Source: Anniella stebbinsi
Lineage: Eukaryota > Chordata > Lepidosauria > Squamata > Anniellidae
Direction of reading: 5' to 3'
Length of the DNA stretch: 64,000 bases
NCBI GenBank assembly: GCA_029215795.1
Contig: JARDYH010000005.1
Location: forward strand, 38,632,001-38,696,000
The translations under genes were made by a program, and so were the position numbers. How positions within the stretch are numbered: the first letter of the stretch is position 1; each line of letters starts with the position of its first letter. The notes below the pieces were generated by a model. That model did no database searches. It was given only the letters and a program-made list of their open reading frames with translations, and was not told where the DNA came from. Positions 24,800 through 34,199 of this stretch are shown here, piece by piece.

Positions 24800-24900
24800 C
24801 CAATGGGAGTAGAGGGCGGGGAAAAAACCCAACCAATCGGAAGAGATAGTCATACGGCGGGAAATCCAACCAATAGGGGAGTACTAGCTAGAGGGCGGCT
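24800..24900 (+). promoter_or_regulatory. internal promoter-like region upstream of polymerase leader
   Basis: Three CCAAT boxes (24800-24804, 24833-24837, 24870-24874), GC-box text (gggcgggg at 24814-24821; gagggcggc at 24891) and a consensus-like E2F site GGCGGGAAA (24856-24864) within 100 bases, just upstream of the first ATG of the exon chain. No TATA box is obvious. The E2F-like site would fit S-phase-linked expression of a replication gene, but that is inference. Confidence 0.6.
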
Positions 24901-24937
24901 GGATCAGTTGAAAAGAACAAAGCAACAAAGGACACAC

Positions 24938-26442
24938 ATGGCCTGCTGGAATGGCGAACGGTGGCCATCCAGAGATATACAAAGAAACCCTGTTGAAGGT
25001 AGTTATGGGGTGTTTTTTCTGAGTTGGTGAGGGGAAGGGAAGGGAAAGGGGGTTAATTGGGGTACTGGGAGAGGTAGCTGTGCATTGCTTTTGGTTTAAA
25101 ATTCTGGCTTTGAGGTTTACAGCTCTCTCTCTCTCTCTCTCTCTGTGGGTGGAGCAGTTTGATAATATTGAGGGGATGGGGTAATTGGGGGTACTGGGGA
25201 GAGGATGGAGAGGTTTTTTTGGTTTTTAAAATGTGGCTTCCCAGCTTCTGTATTGTGTGTGACTGGGGCATATGCCTGATTGCCTTAAGATTTCCAACTT
25301 AAAAAAGAAAAGGTGGAATTATAATGTGAATCCATTTTTAATATGGATCTTCCATATACTGCATGTATGGAGGGGAAGGGAAAGGTGTGTGTATGTGGGT
25401 AATTGGGGCTGTGCATTGGCTTTACAGTTCTCTCTGTGTGGGGGGGTGGGGGGGAAGGTTTAGAGGTTCCAGCCAGAAAAAAGGTGGGCTTGCTTTTGTG
25501 TATAATAATAATAATAATAATAATAAGTAAGTCAGAGAGTTTGGTTTAAAGTTTTACCAGCACATGGTGCCCCCACGCCCCTTGGATCAGTTCCCTAGTT
25601 CTTTTTTTTCCTTTCCAAAGCAACGGTTTTGCTTATCTGTAAAGGCCTTATGCTGTGGGCGGGTAAGTGGAGTGTTATCTTTTTTAAAAAACTATTAGGC
25701 GTGCCTCAGACTCATAGAAACTTTGTTATCTTTTTGGCCAGGCACTCCTCACAGTGTATACCACCCTTGGCTCCTGGGTGGGGGGAGCGGGGCATGTTTA
25801 TCCCTCTACTCTGCAATATCAAAAGGATTAATTTTATTATTTTTTCCATCTTATTTTAACGCAGCAAATCAATCTAAGTGGGGAAAAATGGAACATATTC
25901 AAAACAGCACTACACGTGGAAAACAACATGATGAAGACATGAGTAAGTTGTTTATAATAAAAAGTATTAAGTTAAAACTTATTGTTTTTATGAAAATACT
26001 TAATATATGCATTATTATTTACAGAACATTTCAAAAAATATATACTTTTAAGAAAACAGCAGTCATTACAACAGAAGCAGGACCTCTTGATGGTAAAGCA
26101 ATTTATATGTAGTAATTGTCTAATATTTTGTAAAGCATTCCTACAAAGTAATTTTTATTTTTTTGTTTTTTAGAAAAAAAAACACCAGAAAGCTACAACA
26201 GAAGCAGGACCTCTTGAGGGTAAAGCAATTTATATGTAGTAATTGTCTAATATTTTGTAAAAGCATGCCTGCAAATTGATTTTAAAGAAAACTGAAACAT
26301 GTTAATAATGAATATAATGGAACAGGTTACCTCCGGCTGTTTATTTTATTTTAACAGGGGAGAACAGATATGATAGAATGCCTTTTAAAAAACCACAGGC
26401 CAGAGCTGTACCACAATGGAAAAACCTTGGTAAAACATGGTT

Positions 26443-26473
<31 letters not shown>

Positions 26474-26761
26474 AGGGTAATTTGTAATTTTGTAATCCAT
26501 TCTTAAAATGTTTTTTCTTTTATAATTTTTAAAAAGGTCTTGATACTCTGGAACCAGTAGTGATTAATCTTACTGATGAAAATGAATCAGGTAGAGTAGC
26601 TTTGGAAGGGGTTTTTGTATATGCTCTTGATGAAAAAATAGAAATAATGGGTGTGGGTATAATAAGATCTGCGGATATTCTGTTTATTTTTACAGAGACT
26701 CCTGAGAACCCACCAATTAAAAAAGCAAGCATCTCAATGCAGCCTGACATCAAGAAAGCTG
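24938..26761 (+). CDS. 5' exon chain leading into DNA polymerase B
   Basis: Seven short exons with good splice sites form one continuous frame: 24938-24998 (donor AAG|GTAGTT), 25865-25942 (donor GA|GTAAGT), 26025-26092, 26174-26219, 26358-26429, 26537-26590 and 26696-26761. Exit phases 1, 1, 0, 1, 1, 1, 1 match each following entry, and the last joins the exon starting at 26921. All are stop-free in that frame. The product would be a basic leader of about 148 residues with no recognised domain. A second ATG at 24951, in better start context, gives a 41-codon product ending at a TGA that abuts the donor at 25942. Exons 26025 and 26174 are partial tandem duplicates. The exon model is inferred; only the open frames and splice motifs are seen. 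Confidence 0.6.
26446..26474. repeat. (GT)n microsatellite in intron
   Basis: About 14 GT units in the intron between exons ending 26429 and starting 26537. Confidence 0.9.
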
Positions 26762-26920
26762 GTAATTCTGTTTTTTTCAGCTGTACCTGTAATTGAAATT
26801 TCCAATTCAATTTTATTGAAATTTCGGATTTGTGAAAGGGGGGGTGGGGGGTGGCAGTTTGTAATTCACTAACAAGGGGTGTATGTTTACCCCTTTTGTT
26901 CTGTCTATTTTTTGTTTTAG

Positions 26921-27997
26921 ATAAAAGATCCATACCAATGAAAAGAGATCGTGCAGAGGCACAGGATGTCATGGGACAAAAAACTAAGAAGCAGAGAATG
27001 GAGGACATCCTATTGTCTGCAAACAATGAACCTGAGTCAATATGCTATGAAGAAATGTCATATGTTCAGCTGGTGTCCTGTCTAGAACAAAGTCTTAATA
27101 TTGCAGAAAAATGCGGTATGGTTCTGAAAACTAGAACTGAGGATACCATGTCCAGGATTAATAGTTCTGTAATTGTGGGTACATTGCCAGAGCATTCTCA
27201 GAATATTAAAAACCATCAAAAGTGTTCTGTTCATGGCCACACTTCATTTAAATCTGTTCAAGTAGGGGGTGACGGTCAAGGTTTTTTGAAAAAAGGGCGC
27301 CTTAAAAACAAACGTTTCCCATATTGGAAGAGGAGGATGGCTAAAATAGTAAATAGAGCTAAAAAAACACTCTCTGTCAGTAAAAAGAAAAGGCATACAG
27401 CCACTCCCCTTTCTGAAACAGTCCAGGACGCTGTGGCTCCAGAGGTACCCTCTCAAGAGGACTCACAGCAATCTGTAGCATCCAGTGATTCAAACCCTGT
27501 GAGCCAATGCCCCCATAACTCAGATTCCTCAGAGGAAGAGGATAGTGAACCTTTGCAGGTCTATGCGGAACACGTAAGACACTGGGAATGGAGACAGGGG
27601 GCGTTCAACGCACTGCATATTGCGGCAGAATACAGATTTGTTAATTTAGAATGTATACCATCGTTCTCACAGGCTGTTTTAGCCCTCTATAGCACAGTAC
27701 AAAACATACTTGATGATGTCAATCGTAGAATTTCACCAGAAGACTTTGTGCAGTTACGCCTCGATGGGGGTGGATTAAATTTTCTACTCTTTTCAATTAA
27801 AAGGCACAGAGATGTTTTAAATATAGATGACTTTCTATCTCATATTAGTAATCTTTTACAAAGCAATGCTGAAATATGTGGGAATACTAGTCTACGTTTG
27901 ATTGTAACGATTGTGACAGCCCCCAGGGGGGGTAGCAAAAGGCGGAAAATTAGTTCTATTGCTAGTAGCAAAATCATACTTAGAAAAAGAAAACACC
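26921..27997 (+). pseudogene. DNA polymerase B, N-terminal part, cut by L1
   Basis: The exon begins after the acceptor TTTTGTTTTAG| and stays open to the L1 insertion. It has a lysine-rich start, an acidic serine stretch (SDSSEEEDSEPLQ near 27523-27560), then FVQLRLDGGGLNFLLFSI and the following helical region. This matches the conserved N-terminal region of Polinton/adintovirus protein-primed polymerases, which lies upstream of the exonuclease. The frame continues in register after the L1 at 32342, where a Cys/Leu-rich segment typical of this protein resumes (LCFAGGLLAVMAE). The five codons after 27997 in this frame belong to the L1. The upstream open frame to 26851 is intron read-through. 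Confidence 0.8.
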
Positions 27998-30900
27998 GGG
28001 GCGTGGCCTAGCAGAACATGGGGTAGGTCGTATATCCTTCATCCTCCGAAAGAAGCAGTGAATTAAATGTAAATTCCCTATCTTAAAAGAGCGATTTGTT
28101 ACATATAAGTCTGCTAAGGAGAGGGGAAAGCTTACTGAAGAGGCTGCAGCTGGGAGAAGATAGGAGGGAGTAATGAATAGAAGATACGGAGGGAGGGTAG
28201 ACGTTATCCTGGAATGTTGGGCCGAGTTCCCCCCCCCCTAAGAGTTCTAAGAAGATTGGGACCAATGCCCAGGAAGCTGGTGAGGAGGGGGGTGAAAATG
28301 GGGGTGAATGTGGGGGGGAGGGTTAGGGAGGGGGGGATTGTGTTACACAGAGGGAGACCGACTTAAAGACGTGTGTGAAAGTGAGAGATGGAAAATAAAC
28401 TTAGATTGGCAACATTGAATGTTAAAGGGCTAGGAACAGTAATTAAAAGGAAAAGAATTGAAATGTTATTAAAGAACAAAAAAATAGATGTAATTTTTTT
28501 GCAGGAAACTCATCAGGCCAAAGATGGAGTTAATGAGCTTCAAATGAGGGAGGTGGGCGTTTATGAGAAGGCATATGGAACTTCGAAATCAAGAGGGGTG
28601 GCAATAATAATTTCAAAAACATGTGGCATAACTATTCAAAGTGTAAAGAAAGATAAAAACGGAAGGTTCCTTATTATGTTCTGCAGGTTGGGAGAAGAGG
28701 AATATGTATTGGTGAATGTCTATGCTCCAAATGGAAAACAAATGGATTTTATTGATGAAGTATTTAACGTGTTGGGAGAAGTGGGTAAAAAGCACATCGT
28801 GATGGCAGGTGACTTTAATATGGTACTAGATATAGGGAAAGATAGGGATAATATATTAAAAGATACTAAGAGGGTGGGGAAGACAGAGTTAAGCAAATTA
28901 ATGGAAGGGAAAGAATTAATGGACGTGTGGAGAGTTATAAGAGGGGAAGAAAGGAAGTATACCTTCTACTCACAGAGATTTAAGAGTTATTCAAGGATAG
29001 ATTATATTTTTGTATCAAAAAATATGTTACCCAAAATTATAGACTGTGATATTGGAGTTATCAAGGTTACTGATCACGCGTTAATGATAATGGACATGGA
29101 AACCAAAAAAGATTATAGACAAGCGAAGAGATGGAGATTGGATGTAAGGTTGCTGAATAAAAAAGATATAATGGAGAAGATAAAGAAAGAATTGCAGGAA
29201 ATATGGGAGATTAATGAAAAAGAGAATAACCGGCAGGACATATTGTGGGATACGATGAAAGCTGTGGTAAGAGGGATTTGTATTAGGGAAAGTTGTACAT
29301 TAAAAAAACAACAGGAAGCCCAAAATAAAAAGATTGAAGAGGAGGTAAGGAGTTTGGAAGAAAAGTTAAAGGAGACAAAAGATAAACGCCTAATTGCCCA
29401 AATTCAAGCTAAGAAAAAGGAATTAGAGAAAGAAGAATTAGAACAAGTACAAAAAAATTTGTTGTATTTAAAAAGAGATTTTTTTGAATATAGCAATAGG
29501 AATTCAAAGATGCTGGCCAGATCCACACAGTTAGAAAAGGCTAAGAATATGATAGGGACAATAAAGGATAAGTCAGGGAATAGTTGTAATTTAATGAAAG
29601 ATAAATTAAATATATTTAAGGATTTTTATAGTGAATTATATACATCAGGGTCGGGACCGCAAGATAAGGTACTGGAATATGTAGAGAGGAATTGGAAAAT
29701 AAAATTACAGGAGCAGGATAGGGAATATATGGAAGGTTTAGTTACGGGAAAAGAGATAGAGGGAGTTATTGATAAACTGAAAGGAGGAAAATCACCAGGG
29801 ATGGATGGTTTGGGGTCGGAGTATTATAAGCTTTTTAAAGGAATTTTATTACCAAGATTAAAGAAATTATTTAATAACATAATAGAGGGGGGGAAGACTC
29901 CGCCATCATGGGATTATTCCCTGATTATATTAATTCCAAAACCAGGTAAGGACTTAACGGATCCCGCATCATATAGACCAATTTCCTTAATAAATCAAGA
30001 TTCAAAGATATTTACAGCAATATTGGCAAAAAGAATGGCCACATTTATTTGTAAATATATTAAAAAAGATCAGTGTGAATTTATTCCGGGTAGGCAAATG
30101 TCTAACTTAATGGGAAGAGTATTAAGTATAATTAATATTATAAAAAAAAGGAATTTAAAAGCAGGCTTGTTAGCATTGGACATATTCAAAGCCTTTGATT
30201 GTGTGGAATGGCCAGCGCTTAAAACAATATTAAAAACCTTTGGGTTTGGAGACAAATTTATGGGAGTGATGGATAAGTTGTATAAAAACAATAAAGCGGA
30301 AATATTGGTTAATGATGGGTTAACACAACAGATTACACTAGCCCGAGGAACTAGGCAGGGATGTCCTCTTTCACCGATCTTATTCGCAATAGTAATAGAA
30401 ATTTTGGCAAATGTAATAAGGGAAGATGAAAGAGTGAAGGGGATAGGAAGAAAAGAGAAGATTAAAATGAATATGTTTGCGGACGATACTTTACTGACCG
30501 TAGAAGATCCCCTAGGGAGTGCAGAGGTGATTAAGAAACATTTAAGAGAATTTGGAGAAATTACGGGATTAAAAGTAAATTGGGGGAAGTCAGAAATGAT
30601 GTTATTTAATTATAATAAGGAAGAACTGGAAGAAGGTAAGGTTAAGTTGGGTCTTAGACTTAAAAATATAGTACGTTACTTAGGGATTAATATTGATAGA
30701 GATTTAGAAAGGTTAAAGGAACTTAATTTGGTAGCTTTAAAAAAACAAGTAGGGGAGAAATTAGAAGTATATAAGAAATTAAAACATTCTTGGTTTGGTA
30801 GAATAGCAATTATTAAAATGAAGATTTTACCTAAGATTAATTTTTTGTTTAGAATGTTACCAATTAAAATATCAGACGTAGAGTTGAAAAGTTGGCAAAA

Positions 30901-32333
30901 TATAATTAATGCATATTGTAATGGGAATAAGAAAGCTAGGATTAATAAAGGGTTATGGTACAAGGCTCAAAAGAAGGGAGGTTTAGGACTTCCAAATATT
31001 AAGTATTATTATATAGCTAATCAGTTAAGATATGTTATAAGTGGTATTCTAGGGGAGGAAGATTTGGAGTGGTTGGAGACGCAAACTAGGGAAATAGATT
31101 ATAAACTGAAAAATATTTTTTTCAAAAAAATTCAAAAGAAAGAATTAAAGGGACTGGACAACCCTTTGTTGATAAATATAGTGGAGATCTGGGAGAAATT
31201 TAGGGGGAAGCTGATACCAGGAGATTCACCACTTGCCCCAGTGGTAGTAGTGGAAAATTTCCCAAGAGTGTTAAAAGTGGAGATTGAAGCGAGATTGAAA
31301 GATAAGGAAATAATTAAGTTAAGGAAGTGGATGGAAAATTTGAAGGATAATGAGCAAATTAAAGAGCTATTGATAGGTCAAAAATTAGCATGGTTTAAAT
31401 GTATACAGTTAGGGAAATGGACTCAGGAATGGAAACTGAAAAATAATAAGTGTAGAAATAATACAAGATTTGAAGAGTTAATAGAGTCAAAAGGTAGGAA
31501 AGAAGAAAATAAAATTAAGAAAGGGTTGACTAGTGAGATATATAAACTATTGATAGAGGAGGAGTTTCAAAATTCACTTAAAGCAATAAAAAAGGTTTGG
31601 GAAGAGGATGTGAATGGAGAAATTAAGGAATACAACTGGGAGAGGTTGTGGAATGCAAGAATTAAGGAGAATTTTTATAAGGTATTGTGGAGATGGTATC
31701 TAACACCGGTTAGATTTCACCAGATAGATAAAAAAATATCTAAAAATTGTTGGAGGGGATGCCAGGAGGTTGGAACTTATTACCATATGTGGTGGAGCTG
31801 TGAATATGTACAAAAATTTTGGAAAAGGGTATTTAAAGAAATAAGTGAAATAATTGGAAGTAAAGTGGAATTAAACCCGAAGCTTGCTCTACTAGCAATT
31901 TGGGATAGAGGGGAAGAGGACAAAAACAAGAGAGAATTGATAAACAACCTCCTGACACCTGTTAGACTAATGATTGCAAAAAATTGGAAAGGACAAGGAA
32001 GCTATACAATAGAAGAATGGTATAAAGAAATATGGGATATGGCTTTGAATGATATGCTGACTTGTAAAATGAAATTAAAGAGGGGAATGTCCGGTAAAAA
32101 TGATTTTGGGGAAATATGGAGTCCCCTATTGGAATATGTATTAAGATTGGGGAAGGGACAAACACCTTCAAAAGAGTCGATAAATTTTTGGATAGAATAA
32201 AAGATTAAGAGAAGGTCTCATGGTGTGGGGGTGCACGGGGGGGATTATCGTGGATTATGTATGTATTTTATGTTATTTTATGTTATTATTATGTTGAAAT
32301 TAATAAAATTATTTCAAAAAAAAAAAAAAAAAA
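27998..32333 (+). mobile_element. L1 retrotransposon inserted in the polymerase gene
   Basis: Flanked by an 8-bp direct repeat, AAAACACC (27990-27997 and 32334-32341). It ends in an A-rich tail of about 20 bases preceded by AATAAA. The inserted sequence has a 390-base leader with a G-rich tract and a single complete ORF2. No ORF1 is present, so this copy is probably 5'-truncated or from a family whose ORF1 was lost; 28071-28160 could be a remnant of an ORF1 tail. The insertion separates two pieces of one gene that are in the same frame. Confidence 0.92.
28388..32200 (+). CDS. L1 ORF2 protein: endonuclease and reverse transcriptase
   Basis: 1270 codons without interruption, a normal ORF2 length. 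Residues 1-240 are an apurinic-type endonuclease with LNVKGLG, FLQETH, NVYAPN, GDFNMVLD, RIDYIFVSK and VTDHALM, so the expected catalytic residues are present. Residues about 510-720 are reverse transcriptase: IPKPGKDLTDPASYRPISL, FIPGRQM, LLALDIFKAFD (motif A), GTRQGCPLSPILFA (motif B) and FADDTLL (motif C, near residue 697). Near residues 1120-1145 is the C-terminal Cys/His motif (CWRGCQ...YYHMWWSC). Coding sequence is A-rich on the sense strand, as in other L1s. The protein would nick target DNA and copy its RNA there. An open frame with intact motifs points to recent insertion. Confidence 0.95.
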   Translation: MENKLRLATLNVKGLGTVIKRKRIEMLLKNKKIDVIFLQETHQAKDGVNELQMREVGVYEKAYGTSKSRGVAIIISKTCGITIQSVKKDKNGRFLIMFCRLGEEEYVLVNVYAPNGKQMDFIDEVFNVLGEVGKKHIVMAGDFNMVLDIGKDRDNILKDTKRVGKTELSKLMEGKELMDVWRVIRGEERKYTFYSQRFKSYSRIDYIFVSKNMLPKIIDCDIGVIKVTDHALMIMDMETKKDYRQAKRWRLDVRLLNKKDIMEKIKKELQEIWEINEKENNRQDILWDTMKAVVRGICIRESCTLKKQQEAQNKKIEEEVRSLEEKLKETKDKRLIAQIQAKKKELEKEELEQVQKNLLYLKRDFFEYSNRNSKMLARSTQLEKAKNMIGTIKDKSGNSCNLMKDKLNIFKDFYSELYTSGSGPQDKVLEYVERNWKIKLQEQDREYMEGLVTGKEIEGVIDKLKGGKSPGMDGLGSEYYKLFKGILLPRLKKLFNNIIEGGKTPPSWDYSLIILIPKPGKDLTDPASYRPISLINQDSKIFTAILAKRMATFICKYIKKDQCEFIPGRQMSNLMGRVLSIINIIKKRNLKAGLLALDIFKAFDCVEWPALKTILKTFGFGDKFMGVMDKLYKNNKAEILVNDGLTQQITLARGTRQGCPLSPILFAIVIEILANVIREDERVKGIGRKEKIKMNMFADDTLLTVEDPLGSAEVIKKHLREFGEITGLKVNWGKSEMMLFNYNKEELEEGKVKLGLRLKNIVRYLGINIDRDLERLKELNLVALKKQVGEKLEVYKKLKHSWFGRIAIIKMKILPKINFLFRMLPIKISDVELKSWQNIINAYCNGNKKARINKGLWYKAQKKGGLGLPNIKYYYIANQLRYVISGILGEEDLEWLETQTREIDYKLKNIFFKKIQKKELKGLDNPLLINIVEIWEKFRGKLIPGDSPLAPVVVVENFPRVLKVEIEARLKDKEIIKLRKWMENLKDNEQIKELLIGQKLAWFKCIQLGKWTQEWKLKNNKCRNNTRFEELIESKGRKEENKIKKGLTSEIYKLLIEEEFQNSLKAIKKVWEEDVNGEIKEYNWERLWNARIKENFYKVLWRWYLTPVRFHQIDKKISKNCWRGCQEVGTYYHMWWSCEYVQKFWKRVFKEISEIIGSKVELNPKLALLAIWDRGEEDKNKRELINNLLTPVRLMIAKNWKGQGSYTIEEWYKEIWDMALNDMLTCKMKLKRGMSGKNDFGEIWSPLLEYVLRLGKGQTPSKESINFWIE

Positions 32334-32341
32334 AAAACACC

Positions 32342-32847
32342 TAGTAGATTTAAATTACACAGACAGCGATCTCTGTTTTGCTGGGGGTCTCTTAGCAGTC
32401 ATGGCTGAGAAACCCCCCACAGATGCAGAGTTATTGGCTGCTGCTGCACAGTTGCACAGGGATCTTGGCTGGCCAGAGCAGAAGCAAGTGGCACTCAGTG
32501 ATGTTTCACTGATTGAAAACCATTTGAGAGTCAACATACAAGTAATAAGATACACCAAGAAAGGTTGGGGAATATTTAAACCAACAGGGCTAAGGTACAA
32601 TAAAACCTATACAATGTTACTTCTTGATGAACATTATTATGGAGTGCACAGTGTGAGGGCTGTTTTTGGGTCAGAGAATGTCTGCGAAACATGCGCAACT
32701 TTATTTTCTCATTCCCACATTTGCATTTATTACTGCAGATTATGTTTGAGCGCAGATTGTGCCACCAAGGTTGTTAAAATACAGAGATGTAACAGATGCA
32801 AGAGAACTTGTAGATCCGATACCTGTTTCAGCATGCATCAAGACTAG
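32342..32847 (+). pseudogene. DNA polymerase B, second segment
   Basis: Continues the frame of 26921-27997 after the L1. It contains the segment LNYTDSDLCFAGGLLAVMAE and then a region with cysteine pairs (CETCATLF, CRLCLSADC, CNRCKRTC) that looks like a zinc-binding region ahead of the exonuclease. It ends at a TAG (32845-32847). The next frame (codon starts shifted by -1) is open before and after this point, so a one-base loss near 32838-32844 explains the stop. An open frame back to 32257 exists only because the L1 tail is readable; the lysine run there is the poly(A). Confidence 0.82.
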
Positions 32848-34199
32848 CGCTTGCAGATAAAGTAGAATGTGTTCCTAGACAGTATTGCAAAAACTGTGAA
32901 TCATACCAGAAATTGAATCATGATATTTATCGTTGTCCAGGAAAACATTGCAAAATATGCTGTGGATTTAGTACGGGTGATGAAAAGCATCAGTGTTACA
33001 TGACCAGTCTTAAGAAACCTGAGATATCTGTAAAATATGTGTTCTATGATTTTGAAGCCCACCAATCAACAGGTTTTCATGTTCCTAATTACTGTTTTGC
33101 AAAAGCTTTTGCAGGTGAAACATTACAAAGCTTTAAAGTTGAACTGTCTTCTGGTAAGAATAAAAAACGTAGTGTGAAACCGCACGGAAATGTAATCCCT
33201 TGGGATTTGGCAGGCAAAACATGGGAATTTAAGGGTGAACAGTGTCTGTCTGAATTTATTCAGACGTTCACAGATAGTACGCAGTTTGAAGACTGCACAT
33301 TTATAGCGCATAACTCAAAGGTTTATGGTGGTTACTTTATTCTTAGTGGCCTTATACATCAAACACTGGACGTAGATCTTCTTACTCAAGGAGGGAAATT
33401 GATCTGTATCACTGTTAAGGGTTTAAAAATCAAATTTATAGATTCCCTTTCTCATCTCCCCATGGCACTCTCTAAACTACCAAAGGCTTTGGGATTTGAA
33501 GGTGCAAAAGGGCACTTTCCCCATTATTTTAACAAACCTGAGAATTGGAATTATGTGGGGCCTATGCTTAAAGTAGATGACTATGGTGTGAATCATATGA
33601 TGCCGGCAGAAAGAGAGTCTTTTTTAGCATGGTATGAAGAGAACAGGTCTGAAACCTTTGACCTGCAGAAGGAGTTAGCCCTTTATTGCAGACAAGATGT
33701 TGATATTTTGGAGCAAGCCTGTACCAAGTACAGACATGAAATCATGGAGATGACTCAGACAGTGAGAATGATATGCAAGGGTAGGAAATCTGTGTGGAAG
33801 AGGCTCGCTATAGACCCTTTTCAATATCCCACACTTGCTAGTACATGTTTTGCTATGTACAAGTTTAAGTTTCTCAAAGAATATTGCATAGCTATCCCAC
33901 CACCAGATAATTACCATAGCATTCTTAAACGCTTCTCTACACCATCAATTCAATGGTTGTGCTACATGGAGCACAAATACAAAATTCAGATTCGGCACAC
34001 CTTAAAGGGTGGAGAATTCAAAGCTGGTAATTATTTTCTAGATGGTTATGCAATAATAGACAATAAGAAAACAGCTTTTGAATTTCACAGTTGTTTTTGG
34101 CATGGTTGTGTACTCTGTTATTCTCCAGATGCTCAGAACCCTTTGCTGGGTAAGCCATACGAATACCTGTTCAACAGTACAGAAAAAAAGGACTGCTGA
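32841..34199 (+). pseudogene. DNA polymerase B, exonuclease segment
   Basis: Carries further cysteine pairs (YCKNCESY, CPGKHCKICC) and then the 3'-5' exonuclease. Exo I is YDFEAHQ near 33046-33066 with its D-x-E pair. Exo II (FIAHNSKVYGGYFIL, near 33300-33345) has Gly where this family normally has the metal-binding Asp. Exo III is YCRQDVDIL near 33685-33710. The frame closes at 34199 just after a run of seven A (34183-34189). The continuing frame is offset by +1, consistent with one extra A in that run. The Asp-to-Gly change would be expected to weaken proofreading if the protein were made. Confidence 0.88.

Noticed and set aside
25621..25662. Possible extra exon in the polymerase leader
   Set aside because: Good splice sites and a phase-0 frame, but it does not fit the phase of the chain from the ATG at 24938.
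26851..26920. Earlier ATG upstream of the polymerase exon
   Set aside because: It lies in intron-like sequence before a strong acceptor (TTTTGTTTTAG) and does not resemble the family.
27998..28387. L1 ORF1
   Set aside because: Only a short basic stretch near 28071-28160 could be an ORF1 tail; no coiled coil or RNA-binding domain is visible.
32257..32341. Apparent N-terminus of the second polymerase segment
   Set aside because: This part reads the L1 3' end and poly(A) as lysines; the viral frame begins only after the target duplication.
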